Shown here: in pieces, positions 26,300 to 35,637 of the stretch | Layout: each line of letters begins with the position of its first letter | Numbering within the stretch: position 1 is the first letter of the stretch | The notes under the pieces: model-generated | Told to the model about the DNA's origin: nothing | Database searches by the model: none | The model's input: the letters and a program-made list of their open reading frames with translations, nothing else | DNA from: an uncultured Porphyromonas sp. | GTDB lineage: Bacteria > Bacteroidota > Bacteroidia > Bacteroidales > Porphyromonadaceae | Assembly (NCBI GenBank): GCA_934364985.1 | Contig: CAKRMU010000006.1 | Location: forward strand, 62,001 to 126,000 | Direction: 5' to 3' | Length of the DNA: 64,000 nucleotides | Program-made: the position numbers and the translations under genes

Positions 26300-28003
26300 A
26301 TGATGAATAGAAATTTACTAATTACGATAGGAGTCGCCATATCTTCACTAATTGGAGCAATGGCAATGGGGCAGGCCCCCTCCGATGCGTATCGGAATAG
26401 TCAGAGTGAGCTTAATGGAACAGCCAGAGCACAAGCCCTAAGTGGAGCTATAGGAGCAGTCGGTGCTGACCCTTCTGCAGTAAGTATTAACCCATCGGGG
26501 GTAGCTCTATTTAGCCGAAATAATCTCTCCGCCTCTTTTGAATTGGGTAAGGGAATGGCTAAGTCTGAATGGATAAATGGCAAGGATGCTTTTAATACTA
26601 ACGATAAGTGGAATATTGGGAGCTTGAATAATTTCAATATCACTCGTACAATTATTTCAAGGTCAGTATACTCTCCATTAAATCTTAACTTTGGTTTTAC
26701 CATTAATAAGGATTATGACTATCGCCGTGAGTATGGTTTGATAACCTCTAATCCTAAATTTGGGCTTACTGATTATATGGCTTTTGAAGCGAGCAGGATA
26801 GGGGCACCATGGAAAACAAAGCAAATAACACCTGTCATAGACATTGCACGAGATGCCAGGTTTATTGAGGCTTTTACGAATGATGCTGCTAATGTGCCGG
26901 GAGGTCAAGAGCGTCGATATCGTTCGCAGTTTAGTGGTATTGATAGGGATGGTAGTTTCGTAACGTTTACCCCTTTAGCCTCTAACCTTAATGTGCAGGA
27001 AAGTGGCTATCGATACAGCTATGAATTTAACTTAGGTGCAGGGTATTCGGATATAGTCTATTTCGGTGCAGGGTTTATTATAGGCTCTCAATATTCAAGT
27101 AGAGTAGCTACATATCACGAAGATTTTTTTGATAACTTCAATAACCAAACATATGAGAGTAACCTTAATTATGAGACCGGGTTACGGACTAAAGGTGAGA
27201 TTATTGGCATGAACTTAGGTGTCTTGGTTGCTCTTTCGGATTATGGTCGGATAGGTATTTCTTATCTCACACCTCAATATGCAAATTATAGAGAAGTGTA
27301 TTGGGCAAGTGCCAATGGGCATAATGCGGCTTTTCAGGGTAAAGAAAACGTATCAGCTAAGACTGATGACTTAGAGAGCAGCTATAGTGCTTTAATCCCT
27401 GGTAGGCTCAATGTAAGTGCTTTGGCTTTCCTCGGTCGTTTTGGGTTTTTGTCTTATGATTACCAGTATCGCAACTTAGGTTCAGCAAAACTTTATTACC
27501 CAGAAAAAATGGAGGAACTATCAGAGTCTGCGTTTATTAAGGAGGATTTAGGTCGTGAGCATACACACAGAGTAGGTTTAGAAGTACGTCCTATAGATCG
27601 ACTAAGTATCAGAGCTGGATATAGCTATACGGGCAATCCTATGAAAGCTGAGCAACTAAGAGCTGAGCCTGAGCAAGGATTAACCTATAGTTATGTACCT
27701 TCTGGTTATATCACTGATTTCGTATTACCGCGAAGCTATCAGACAGCTACTGCAGGTCTCGGGTTTCAGCTTACCCATAATATGGCTATAGATATGGCGT
27801 ATGTTTATGGTTGGAGAAAGGAACAGGTATATCCGTTTAGTGGTAGCCGTGGGGAGCTTATTGTTGACGAAGAAGGGTATATTGATGAGAATGGTAAGCC
27901 TCAGCATCGTGATATCTATGATAACGTCCACATGGAGGTGAAAGGTGGTACTCTTGAGACATCAAAGCACAAATTTGTCGCTACGTTATCTTTACGGTTC
28001 TAA
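26300..28003 (+). CDS. OmpP1/FadL-like outer-membrane beta-barrel protein
   Basis: 567 residues with a signal peptide ending near AMAMGQ. The mature N-terminus carries the FadL/OmpP1 hallmark ARAQALSGAIGAVGADPSAV followed by SINPSGVALF, the small-residue hatch segment of long-chain fatty-acid and aromatic transporters. Many alternating beta strands and a C-terminal ATLSLRF ending in Phe (an outer-membrane insertion signal) complete the barrel. It is longer than E. coli FadL (about 420-450). The substrate cannot be read; Bacteroidota have several paralogs. A strong terminator follows. ATG codons occur at both 26300 and 26303. Confidence 0.85.
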   Translation: MMNRNLLITIGVAISSLIGAMAMGQAPSDAYRNSQSELNGTARAQALSGAIGAVGADPSAVSINPSGVALFSRNNLSASFELGKGMAKSEWINGKDAFNTNDKWNIGSLNNFNITRTIISRSVYSPLNLNFGFTINKDYDYRREYGLITSNPKFGLTDYMAFEASRIGAPWKTKQITPVIDIARDARFIEAFTNDAANVPGGQERRYRSQFSGIDRDGSFVTFTPLASNLNVQESGYRYSYEFNLGAGYSDIVYFGAGFIIGSQYSSRVATYHEDFFDNFNNQTYESNLNYETGLRTKGEIIGMNLGVLVALSDYGRIGISYLTPQYANYREVYWASANGHNAAFQGKENVSAKTDDLESSYSALIPGRLNVSALAFLGRFGFLSYDYQYRNLGSAKLYYPEKMEELSESAFIKEDLGREHTHRVGLEVRPIDRLSIRAGYSYTGNPMKAEQLRAEPEQGLTYSYVPSGYITDFVLPRSYQTATAGLGFQLTHNMAIDMAYVYGWRKEQVYPFSGSRGELIVDEEGYIDENGKPQHRDIYDNVHMEVKGGTLETSKHKFVATLSLRF

Positions 28004-28031
28004 AGGGTTATCTCTATTAAAGAGTGTTAAC

Positions 28032-28074
28032 AAGGTATCTACATGGTGTATCGTGTAGGTACCTTTTGTTTTTC
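28032..28074 (+). terminator. Terminator after the OmpP1/FadL-like gene
   Basis: A 12-bp stem (AAGGTATCTACA 28032-28043 with TGTAGGTACCTT 28054-28065, one G-U) followed by TTTTGTTTTT. Confidence 0.9.
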
Positions 28075-28202
28075 ATTATTTATTGTAGGTGATGCTTTAT
28101 CAAGTCTAATCGATTTTTATTCTCTAACTATTTGGAGACTTTTGATATTATTTTTTCGTGAAGATATAAGATTGCCGGTTCCGCTAATTGGCTAAAAAGT
28201 GG

Positions 28203-28210
28203 TAAGTTTG
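28203..28210 (+). promoter_or_regulatory. Promoter -7 element for the ftsX operon
   Basis: TAAGTTTG matches TAnnTTTG 32 bp before the ftsX start; no clear -33 box. It is the only good candidate for the long downstream operon. Confidence 0.55.
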
Positions 28211-28241
28211 TGCAGTATTGAGACTTTGAAAAGCGTTATTT

Positions 28242-29129
28242 ATGTCAGAGGGTAAACGAAAACAAAAAGGTACTCCCAGCTTTACTCACTCTAGGGTAAT
28301 TAGTATCATCAGTATTTCAATGGTGCTATTCCTTTTGGGAATAGTAACGATGCTGGGACTTGTAGGTAGTGGATTAAAGACCTACGTGCGTGAGAGTTTG
28401 AACTTTACACTATTATTATCTCCAGAAGCAGAGCCTTCGGAGATCGCATTGATGGAGTCTAAGCTTCGCAAGGAGCCTTTTGTCAGAGATATCAAATACC
28501 ATTCTAAGGAAGAAGCTTTAAAAGAGCTGACAGATGAGTTAGGTGAGAGCCCAGAAGCCTTTTTAGGATGGAACCCCCTTTCACCTACTTTTGAAATTAC
28601 ACTGAGTGAAGCGTATGTGACGAATAAGGATAGTATTCAAGTGGTGGAGCAAAAGCTTAATGATTACGTCCTTACTCAATCACTTAGTTACAAACAAGAC
28701 TTGGTCGAACGACTTAACAATAATATCCAAACGCTGACAATTGTGATGATTGTTTTAGCTGCTCTATTGCTATTAATCTCTATCGTATTAATTAATAATA
28801 CGATCCGATTGCTTATTTACTCGAGAAGGTTCATTATTTACACCATGAGATTAGTAGGAGCTACCCCACGATTCATTCGTCGTCCGTTTGTACGTTATAA
28901 TATTTGGAGTGGAGTTATGGCTTCAATTATTGCCATTGGTTTTCTTGGCTGGTTGTGGTATCATCTGGTAACGACTTACCCACTTATGCACTCTGTATTA
29001 ACTATCGAGAAGACGTATATTGTGGCAAGTATTGTTTTAGTATTGGGTATACTAATTAGTTGGTTTTCGGCATCTGGTGCTGTTTCAAAGTACTTGAGAA
29101 TGGATGTCAATAAGCTTTATAGAGCGTAA
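28242..29129 (+). CDS. ftsX: Cell-division protein FtsX
   Basis: 295 residues with the FtsX layout: a short basic cytoplasmic start, TM1 (about 19-41), a periplasmic domain of about 120 residues, and three further TM helices (about 165-190, 220-245, 265-285). The segment VRDIKYHSKEEALKEL and the following FLGWNPLSPTFEITL are typical of the periplasmic ECD. With the ATPase FtsE it forms an ABC-type complex that activates peptidoglycan hydrolases during division. FtsE is not adjacent, which is usual in Bacteroidota. First gene of a 12-gene run to birA. Confidence 0.93.
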   Translation: MSEGKRKQKGTPSFTHSRVISIISISMVLFLLGIVTMLGLVGSGLKTYVRESLNFTLLLSPEAEPSEIALMESKLRKEPFVRDIKYHSKEEALKELTDELGESPEAFLGWNPLSPTFEITLSEAYVTNKDSIQVVEQKLNDYVLTQSLSYKQDLVERLNNNIQTLTIVMIVLAALLLLISIVLINNTIRLLIYSRRFIIYTMRLVGATPRFIRRPFVRYNIWSGVMASIIAIGFLGWLWYHLVTTYPLMHSVLTIEKTYIVASIVLVLGILISWFSASGAVSKYLRMDVNKLYRA

Positions 29130-29145
29130 TCTATTAATCGACGGA

Positions 29146-29430
29146 ATGGGAAAAAGTAATAATAACGACCAGCGTCCACCTAAAACGTATGGTTTTACAC
29201 GTGTCAATCTTTGGATATTGATGGTCTCTATCGCCATAATCGTGATCGGATATGTGTTATTGGCAGGAGGAAAATCAACCGATGGCATTAGCTTTAATCC
29301 AGAAGTATTTAATACACGCAGAATTGGTATAGCCCCCGTGATCCTAACAATTGGGTACTTAGGGATTCTTGTGGCAATTATTTGGCGTGGGAAAGTAACC
29401 CATCACGATAATAAGATCGATACTGAGTAA
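29146..29430 (+). CDS. DUF3098 small membrane protein
   Basis: About 94 residues from the ATG at 29146, just after the ftsX stop; a frame opening at 29104 overlaps ftsX and is less likely. Two TM helices (about 23-43 and 66-86) are separated by a loop with GGKSTDGISFNPEVFNTRRI, the DUF3098 signature. The gene sits between ftsX and uppP in many Bacteroidales, suggesting a link to envelope biogenesis, but its function is unknown. Confidence 0.85.
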   Translation: MGKSNNNDQRPPKTYGFTRVNLWILMVSIAIIVIGYVLLAGGKSTDGISFNPEVFNTRRIGIAPVILTIGYLGILVAIIWRGKVTHHDNKIDTE

Positions 29431-29431
29431 T

Positions 29432-30286
29432 ATGACTATTTTTGAATCTATCGTCTTAGCTATTGTTGAGGGCTTAACTGAATTTTTACCAATTTCCAGC
29501 ACTGGTCACTTAGTTATCGCCCAGGCACTGATGGGGATTGAGAGTACCGAGTATGTTAAAGCTTTTACTGTGATGATACAGTTTGGTGCAATCCTCTCTG
29601 TTGTTGTCCTTTATTATAAGCGTTTTTTTTGCTTTGATTTGCCCTCAGATATGTGGCATGGAGATCATTCTGAGTTGCGACGTACACTTAGTCGTTTTCG
29701 CTTTTACTTCTTGCTTGTTGTAGGTGTTGTCCCAGCAGCGATCTTGGGCTTGCTATTTAATAATTGGGTTGATAAGGCTCTTGGGGAGGTGTGGATCATT
29801 GCTGCGAATTTATTAGTGGGTGGTGTAATAATGCTATTCATTGATAGACTATTAAAGCATGCAACGACAACAGCAGTCACTTATCCAAAGGCATTTATTA
29901 TTGGTTTTTTTCAAACAATTGCTATGTTTTTGCCTGGTATGAGTCGCTCTATGTGTACGATTGTAGGTGGAATGACTACAGGCTTAAAGCGTGATGTTGC
30001 AGCTGAGTTTAGCTTTTTCCTTGCAGTGCCAACGATGCTTGGAGCCTCTGTACTTGAGATAATTAAGTTTGCGAAGTCTGGTAATATGGCTGTCCTGAGC
30101 GACAATATCGTTACGCTTATTATTGGCAATGTTGTTTCGTTTATCGTGGCATTGGTTGCCATTAAGACCTTTATTAAGTACCTACAGAAGCATGGTTTTG
30201 TCGCTTTCGGTATCTATCGCATTATTATTGGTGGTGTGATATTAGCTATGTTAGGACTCGGTATGGATTTAGCTGTATTTAGCTAA
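29432..30286 (+). CDS. uppP: Undecaprenyl-diphosphatase (BacA type)
   Basis: 284 residues, a polytopic inner-membrane enzyme that removes a phosphate from undecaprenyl diphosphate to recycle the lipid carrier for peptidoglycan and surface polysaccharides. The first active-site motif EGLTEFLPISSTGHL is at about 13-27. The second motif reads PGMSRSMCTIVGG (about 170), where most family members have PGISRSG-T. The catalytic Arg and Ser are kept, but the Gly is Met. Its start is 1 bp after the DUF3098 stop and its own stop is 1 bp before truB, so translation is coupled. Confidence 0.95.
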   Translation: MTIFESIVLAIVEGLTEFLPISSTGHLVIAQALMGIESTEYVKAFTVMIQFGAILSVVVLYYKRFFCFDLPSDMWHGDHSELRRTLSRFRFYFLLVVGVVPAAILGLLFNNWVDKALGEVWIIAANLLVGGVIMLFIDRLLKHATTTAVTYPKAFIIGFFQTIAMFLPGMSRSMCTIVGGMTTGLKRDVAAEFSFFLAVPTMLGASVLEIIKFAKSGNMAVLSDNIVTLIIGNVVSFIVALVAIKTFIKYLQKHGFVAFGIYRIIIGGVILAMLGLGMDLAVFS

Positions 30287-30287
30287 T

Positions 30288-31034
30288 ATGGGGGAGATGA
30301 TAATTAATGAAAAGCTGACGAACGAAGTGGCTAATCCATTTTTAGATGGAGCTTTTGTTGTTGTTGATAAGCCATTGGGGTGGACGAGTTTTGATGTGGT
30401 GAATAAGTTTAGACGGATATTGTCTAAACAAATTGGCACAAAGAAAATTAAGGTGGGTCACGCAGGTTCTTTGGATCCTTTGGCTACAGGTGTCGTTGTA
30501 GTGTGTACAGGCAAGTATACTAAGCGTATTGAAGAAGTAATGGCTTCTCCAAAGGTCTATATTGCGACTATGGTGTTAGGAGCTACCACACCTACCTATG
30601 ATAAAGAGAGTGAAGTGAATGCGACGTTTCCGAACGCACATATTACAGAGGAACTTCTAAGAGATATTTTGCCACAATTTATTGGAATTATTAAGCAAGT
30701 GCCACCTATTTTTTCTGCAGTGAAAGTGAATGGTGAGAGGGCATATAAATTAGCTCGTAGAGGTGAAGAGGCACAATTATCTGCTAAAGATATCAATGTC
30801 TATGATATAGAATTACTAGACTTTGATTTTCCAGAAGCGAAACTTCGGATCACTTGCGGTAAGGGTACTTATATTCGGGCATTGGCACGAGATATAGGTG
30901 AAGCTTTAGATAGTGGTGCTTATCTTTCTTCGTTACGAAGAGAATGTGTTGGGAATTTCTTTGCAGAAAATGGCATAAAAGTTGAAGACTTTAAGACATA
31001 TATTGAAAGTAGGATTGAGGAGTATAATGGATAA
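30288..31034 (+). CDS. truB: tRNA pseudouridine-55 synthase
   Basis: 248 residues; makes pseudouridine 55 in the T-loop of tRNAs. The catalytic Asp is D63 in GHAGSLDPLATG; the KPLGWTSFDVV motif near residue 28 and RALARDIGEAL near 200 are also typical. The C-terminal PUA domain of E. coli TruB is absent or very short, as is common in Bacteroidota. An internal ATG at 30297 is an alternative start. Confidence 0.96.
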   Translation: MGEMIINEKLTNEVANPFLDGAFVVVDKPLGWTSFDVVNKFRRILSKQIGTKKIKVGHAGSLDPLATGVVVVCTGKYTKRIEEVMASPKVYIATMVLGATTPTYDKESEVNATFPNAHITEELLRDILPQFIGIIKQVPPIFSAVKVNGERAYKLARRGEEAQLSAKDINVYDIELLDFDFPEAKLRITCGKGTYIRALARDIGEALDSGAYLSSLRRECVGNFFAENGIKVEDFKTYIESRIEEYNG

Positions 31035-31045
31035 CACAGTGAGAT

Positions 31046-32101
31046 ATGGCAGAATATAAATTATCCAACTTTAATTACAAATTACCAAAAGAGCAAATTG
31101 CACTATATCCTATGCATCATAGGGATGAGAGTAGGCTTTTGGTTTTACATAAAGGGAGTGGAGAGATAGAACATGTACTCTTTAAGGACATCATAAAGTA
31201 TTTTGGTAAAGACGATCTATTCGTACTTAATAATACTCGAGTTTTTCCAGCGTCTATGGTGGGTAATAAAGAGAAAACCAACGCTATGATAGATGTCTTT
31301 TTGCTCCGTGAACTCAATGAACCTTTGCTTTGGGATGTCTTAGTAGATCCAGCTCGTAAGATAAGGATAGGGAATAAGTTATTCTTTGGTGACAATGACG
31401 AATTAGTGGCTGAAGTAGTGGATAATACCACATCTCGCGGTAGGATAATTAAGTTTTTCTACGAAGGGTCTTACGAAGAGTTTAAGTCTACACTATTTTC
31501 CTTAGGTAAGACACCTTTGCCTGAATATATTCAGCGGCCGGCAGAGCCAGAGGATGAGGAACGGTATCAAACTTTATTTGCTACAGAAGAGGGTGCAGTT
31601 GTTGCCCCTGCTGCTGGATTGCATTTTAGTCGTGAGCTTATTAAAAGATTGGAGTTACAAGATGTACGTTTCGCATATCTTACGTTACACACTAGTAGGG
31701 TAATGTATGACGAGATTGATGTTGACGATCTTACGAAATACAAGATGGGGTCTGAGCGGATGATTATTAATAAAGAGACGTGTGATATCATCAATAAGGC
31801 TGTTGATCAAAAGAATAGGATTGTAGGCGTAGGTACTTCGGTAGCTAAAGCTTTAGAGACGACGGTAAGTATGGATGGTTATGTCAAACCTTATGATGGG
31901 TGGTCAAGTAAGTTTATATTCCCTGAGTACTCTTATGGTTTGCAAAATGCGATGATTTCTAACTTCCATTTGCCTTATTCTTGGCAGCTGATGATGGTGG
32001 CAGCCTTTGGTGGATATAAGGAAGTTATGAATGCATATAAGGTAGCGGTAAAAGAGGGATATCGCTTTGGTCAATATGGTGATGCAATGTTAATATTATA
32101 G
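31046..32101 (+). CDS. queA: SAM:tRNA ribosyltransferase-isomerase
   Basis: 351 residues, the usual QueA length. It transfers the ribosyl part of SAM to preQ1 in tRNA, giving epoxyqueuosine. Visible family segments: FNYKLPKEQIALYPMHHRDESRLLVL is split here by position as the N-terminal entry (about 8-33), then the LFVLNNTRVFPA strand, and GLHFS, followed by LTLHTS and FIFPEY near the C-terminus. No other queuosine genes lie in the window, so the pathway is completed elsewhere or from salvaged preQ1. Confidence 0.97.
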   Translation: MAEYKLSNFNYKLPKEQIALYPMHHRDESRLLVLHKGSGEIEHVLFKDIIKYFGKDDLFVLNNTRVFPASMVGNKEKTNAMIDVFLLRELNEPLLWDVLVDPARKIRIGNKLFFGDNDELVAEVVDNTTSRGRIIKFFYEGSYEEFKSTLFSLGKTPLPEYIQRPAEPEDEERYQTLFATEEGAVVAPAAGLHFSRELIKRLELQDVRFAYLTLHTSRVMYDEIDVDDLTKYKMGSERMIINKETCDIINKAVDQKNRIVGVGTSVAKALETTVSMDGYVKPYDGWSSKFIFPEYSYGLQNAMISNFHLPYSWQLMMVAAFGGYKEVMNAYKVAVKEGYRFGQYGDAMLIL

Positions 32102-32103
32102 GA

Positions 32104-32574
32104 GTGACAGTGGGGCATAAGGTATATATAGCATTGGGGTCTAATATCGGTAATAGGGTAGAGATATTGGCGGATGCTGTAGCAACTTTAGCTGACAAAG
32201 TAGGTGAAGTTACTAAGCGTTCGCACCTTATAGAGACTGCACCTTTTGGCTTTGTTTCAAACCATGCTTTCCTTAACCAAGTTGTAGAGATTATCACTTC
32301 GCTATCTCCTCTTGACTTACTAAATATTACCATTGATATTGAAAAGAAATTAGGAAGGAAGCAAAAAAGCCATGATGGTATATACCACGATCGCACATGT
32401 GATATAGATATTATCCTTTACGATGACCTGATATTTCACTCAACGGATTTGGATATTCCTCACCCGCGATTTAGGGAACGGGATTTTGTCCTTGTTCCAC
32501 TATGTGAAATTGCTCCGGACGTTATTGATCCAGTTACAAGGAAAACTATTTTTGAATTGCGATGGGGAGAATAG
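32104..32574 (+). CDS. folK: 2-amino-4-hydroxy-6-hydroxymethyldihydropteridine pyrophosphokinase
   Basis: 156 residues; transfers pyrophosphate from ATP to the pterin in folate synthesis. The start is a GTG at 32104, 2 bp after queA. Motifs: YIALGSNIGNR (about 7-17), the RTCDIDIILYDD catalytic segment with two metal-binding Asp (near 97-108), and HPRFRERDFVLVPL. It overlaps ruvX by 13 bp, which implies coupled translation. Confidence 0.95.
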   Translation: MTVGHKVYIALGSNIGNRVEILADAVATLADKVGEVTKRSHLIETAPFGFVSNHAFLNQVVEIITSLSPLDLLNITIDIEKKLGRKQKSHDGIYHDRTCDIDIILYDDLIFHSTDLDIPHPRFRERDFVLVPLCEIAPDVIDPVTRKTIFELRWGE

Positions 32575-32993
32575 TTGCATTGGATGTGGGAAGGAAGCGA
32601 ACGGGTATTGCCACTACAGATGTTCTGAGAATAGTACCAGGTGGTATTGGCTATTTCCCCACGCATCAAGTCGCTGATTGGCTTATTGATTATTCTAAAA
32701 CAGAACCTATAGACTTGCTGGTTATTGGTAAACCAACGCAAAGTGATGGTTCAGATTCCGAAAGTGTTAAGTATATTGAGCCTTTAGTTAATAGAATAAA
32801 AAAAGTTTTACCAAAGCTAGAGATCGTAAGATATGACGAAAGATATACTACCGTCCTTGCACAACGCACTATTTTAGATAGTGGCGTCCCTAAGATGAAA
32901 AGACGTAAAAAAGGTCTTGCGGACAAGGTGAGTGCTGTAATTATTCTCCAAGGCTTTATGGATAGTAAGTTGTACAACGAAAAGTATAAATAA
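32562..32993 (+). CDS. ruvX: Putative pre-16S rRNA nuclease / YqgF resolvase
   Basis: 143 residues with the RNase H-like fold of YqgF/RuvX. The N-terminal MGRIVALDVGRKRTGIATTD holds the first catalytic Asp (D8). The conserved IGKPTQSDGS strand and YDERYTT segment follow, with a late KGLADKVSAVIIL stretch carrying the last Asp. The family processes the 5' end of 16S rRNA precursors and was earlier proposed as a Holliday-junction resolvase. It starts inside folK and ends 2 bp before def. Confidence 0.92.
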   Translation: MGRIVALDVGRKRTGIATTDVLRIVPGGIGYFPTHQVADWLIDYSKTEPIDLLVIGKPTQSDGSDSESVKYIEPLVNRIKKVLPKLEIVRYDERYTTVLAQRTILDSGVPKMKRRKKGLADKVSAVIILQGFMDSKLYNEKYK

Positions 32994-32995
32994 CT

Positions 32996-33547
32996 ATGAT
33001 TTTACCCATTTATGTCTATGGCACGGATGTGCTAAGACAGGAAACAAAAGATATTGCACCTAATTATCCTAATCTTTATAAACTGATTGAGGATATGTTT
33101 GAGACCATGTATGCTTCGGAAGGCGTAGGCTTAGCAGCCCCTCAGGTAGGCAAAGCCATTCGTCTTTTTGTCGTGGATGCAGATGCTCTTAAAGATGATT
33201 TCCCAGAATGCAAAGGCTTTAAACGAGCTTTTATTAATCCAGAGATAGTCTCTTTCAGTGATAAGCTCTGCACAATGTCTGAAGGTTGTTTAAGCATCCC
33301 CGGATTGAGTGAAGAAGTTGAACGTCCTGAGAGTATTACAATCAAGTATTTAGACGAAGATTTTAATGAGCATGAAGAAGTATTGACAAGCTTTAATGCT
33401 CGAGTAGTTCAACACGAATATGATCACTTAGAGCAGATCCTTTTTACGGATCGCATTAAACCAATGCGCAAAGCTATTATACGAGGTAAACTCAGTAAGA
33501 TGTCAAGAGGTAAGGTACACGCTGATTATAGAGTTATAACCAAGTAA
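32996..33547 (+). CDS. def: Peptide deformylase
   Basis: 183 residues; removes the N-formyl group from nascent proteins. All three motifs are present: GVGLAAPQVG (about 42-51), EGCLSIPG with the metal-binding Cys (about 98-105), and QHEYDHLEQILFTDRI with both His and the catalytic Glu (about 141-156; the usual form is QHExDHL). The start is the ATG 2 bp after ruvX. No methionyl-tRNA formyltransferase gene is adjacent. Confidence 0.97.
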   Translation: MILPIYVYGTDVLRQETKDIAPNYPNLYKLIEDMFETMYASEGVGLAAPQVGKAIRLFVVDADALKDDFPECKGFKRAFINPEIVSFSDKLCTMSEGCLSIPGLSEEVERPESITIKYLDEDFNEHEEVLTSFNARVVQHEYDHLEQILFTDRIKPMRKAIIRGKLSKMSRGKVHADYRVITK

Positions 33548-33550
33548 GCT

Positions 33551-35611
33551 ATGAAGTCGAATATCCTTAAATTATTTATGGTAGTGTTGAGTTTGCTTTT
33601 TGCAATACCCAACAACTTTATTTATGCCCAAATAGATACACAAAGGGTTATTTCTGTTGGACAAAATGCCATATATTTTAAGGATTACCTCCTTGCCATC
33701 CAATATTTTAATTCTGCTATTCAAAGTGCACCATACTTAGCTGAACCATACTACTATAGAGGGATGGCGAAGTATAATCTTGATGATTACTTAGGTGCTG
33801 AGGATGATACAAATGAAGCCATAAAGCGTAATCCATTTATATATGGTGCTTATTATTTGAGGGCTATTTCAAGGCACACCTTAGGTCGGGATTCCCTTGC
33901 ATTAGAAGACTATAAAGTGGTACTTCATGATAATCCGGATCATCAAGGAGCGTTACATAATTCTGCTCTTCTCTTAATTGCTCTTCGCGATAGTTTAGGA
34001 GCTAGAGAGACATTGGACCATTTACAGAGGTATTATCCTAAGTATGCACAGGGTTATCTTATTGATGGAGGTCTGCAATTAGATAGAGGGGATACCACTG
34101 CCGCTTTGTCACTCTTTGAGAAAGCATTGAAATTGAGTCCTAATCTTCCAGGTGCTTATTTGTCAATGGCAAGTATCTCGTATGACCGTAAGGATTATGC
34201 GACTGCCGAATCGTATATGGATAAGGCTATTGAGCAGATGCCAGACCAAGTGGAGTTGTATGTAAATAGAGGTATAATTCGGTATCAACAATATAACTTC
34301 AAGGGGTCAATGGCAGACTATAATACTGCTGTTCAACTAGATCCATCTAATAGCCTTGCTCTTTACAATAGAGCTTTACTACGTAACCAAGTTGGTGAAA
34401 TTAATGGTGCTCAGGAGGACTTTGATAAGGTCGCTACTTTAGAGCCAAATAATTTCTTTGCCCTTTTCAATAGAGCCATCCTATCTAATGAAGTGGGGGA
34501 TTATCGCCAAGCCGAAAGTGATCTTGATCGTATTGTAGAGCGATATCCAACATTCCTGCCAGCTTTAATACAGCGTGCTGAAGCGAGAAGAGGACAGGGA
34601 CGCATTAAGGAGTCAAAAGAAGACCTATATCTCGCATCTAAGATGACTTATGATAGAAGTACTCTTGAAAAAGCTACAGCTAAACAGGAAGAGCAAAATT
34701 CTTTAGCCAGTAACGCTGATCGTGTACGTGAAGAAAAAGATGAGAATATACAAAAATTCCGTTCACTCGTATATGCAAGTCAAGCAAGAGCGTATGACGA
34801 ATTATACCAAGAGGAAGAAGATGGTATAAGAGGTCGTATTCAAGATAGAGACGTACTTATAGAGCCAGAACCTTTATTCACACTTTCGTATTACGATGAT
34901 GTAGAGATACAGACAAAGGGTAATACTAATGTTTACTACTCTGAAGCTCTAAATCTGCCATTGGATGAGTATGGTATTTTGGTCGTTCAAAGGGTGCCTC
35001 AGCTTCCCGAAAAAGAGCTTAATAAGTATTTGGAGCGAGTAGATCAATTTGACAATGATACCTTTCAGAGTGTAGATGCTTTGTTGAGATATGCTGTGGA
35101 TTTGTTAACGCTAAAAGATCACGACTCGGCAATCAAAACACTATCAGTAATAATTAATGCTTTGCCTGATGACCCAGCTCCCTATTTTCAAAGAGCTACA
35201 TCCAGCGTACTTGCATTTGAGGCTAAACAAGCTAATGAGGCTCAAATAGAGGAGTCTAATGCCCTTGGTTTGCCCCTTGTTAATGGGGACATTTCCAAAA
35301 GTTTTTTGCAAAAAAAACATGTTGCAGAAGTGGCTACAAAAGATCTTTTAAAAGTACTTGAGTTGGTGCCTCATTTCACACCAGCCTTATTTAATTTGGG
35401 CTTCATTTCAGCTTCTATCGGAAATTATAGTGATGCCATAAAGTTCTATACTGAAGCGATAAACCTCACCCCAAATCTTGGAGCTTCATATTTTAATCGT
35501 GGACTTTGCTACTATGCTATTGGTGAAAAGGAAAAAGCCGATCGAGATATGAGTAAGGCTGGAGCACTGGGTTTTTATAAAGCTTACTCAATTATTAAGC
35601 GAATGAAGTAA
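33551..35611 (+). CDS. Exported tetratricopeptide-repeat protein
   Basis: 686 residues with a signal peptide (cleavage near YAQ, about residue 27). At least nine TPR motifs lie in two blocks, about 32-375 and 525-680, for example AEPYYYRGMAKYNLDDYLGA, and NLGASYFNRGLCYYAIGE near the end. A charged linker (about 380-520) separates the blocks. TPR proteins scaffold protein-protein contacts; a periplasmic or outer-membrane assembly role is likely but the partner is unknown. It is 3 bp after def and 26 bp before cca, inside the housekeeping operon. Confidence 0.88.
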   Translation: MKSNILKLFMVVLSLLFAIPNNFIYAQIDTQRVISVGQNAIYFKDYLLAIQYFNSAIQSAPYLAEPYYYRGMAKYNLDDYLGAEDDTNEAIKRNPFIYGAYYLRAISRHTLGRDSLALEDYKVVLHDNPDHQGALHNSALLLIALRDSLGARETLDHLQRYYPKYAQGYLIDGGLQLDRGDTTAALSLFEKALKLSPNLPGAYLSMASISYDRKDYATAESYMDKAIEQMPDQVELYVNRGIIRYQQYNFKGSMADYNTAVQLDPSNSLALYNRALLRNQVGEINGAQEDFDKVATLEPNNFFALFNRAILSNEVGDYRQAESDLDRIVERYPTFLPALIQRAEARRGQGRIKESKEDLYLASKMTYDRSTLEKATAKQEEQNSLASNADRVREEKDENIQKFRSLVYASQARAYDELYQEEEDGIRGRIQDRDVLIEPEPLFTLSYYDDVEIQTKGNTNVYYSEALNLPLDEYGILVVQRVPQLPEKELNKYLERVDQFDNDTFQSVDALLRYAVDLLTLKDHDSAIKTLSVIINALPDDPAPYFQRATSSVLAFEAKQANEAQIEESNALGLPLVNGDISKSFLQKKHVAEVATKDLLKVLELVPHFTPALFNLGFISASIGNYSDAIKFYTEAINLTPNLGASYFNRGLCYYAIGEKEKADRDMSKAGALGFYKAYSIIKRMK

Positions 35612-35637
35612 GCAAAGAGCTAAAACTATCAAAAACA

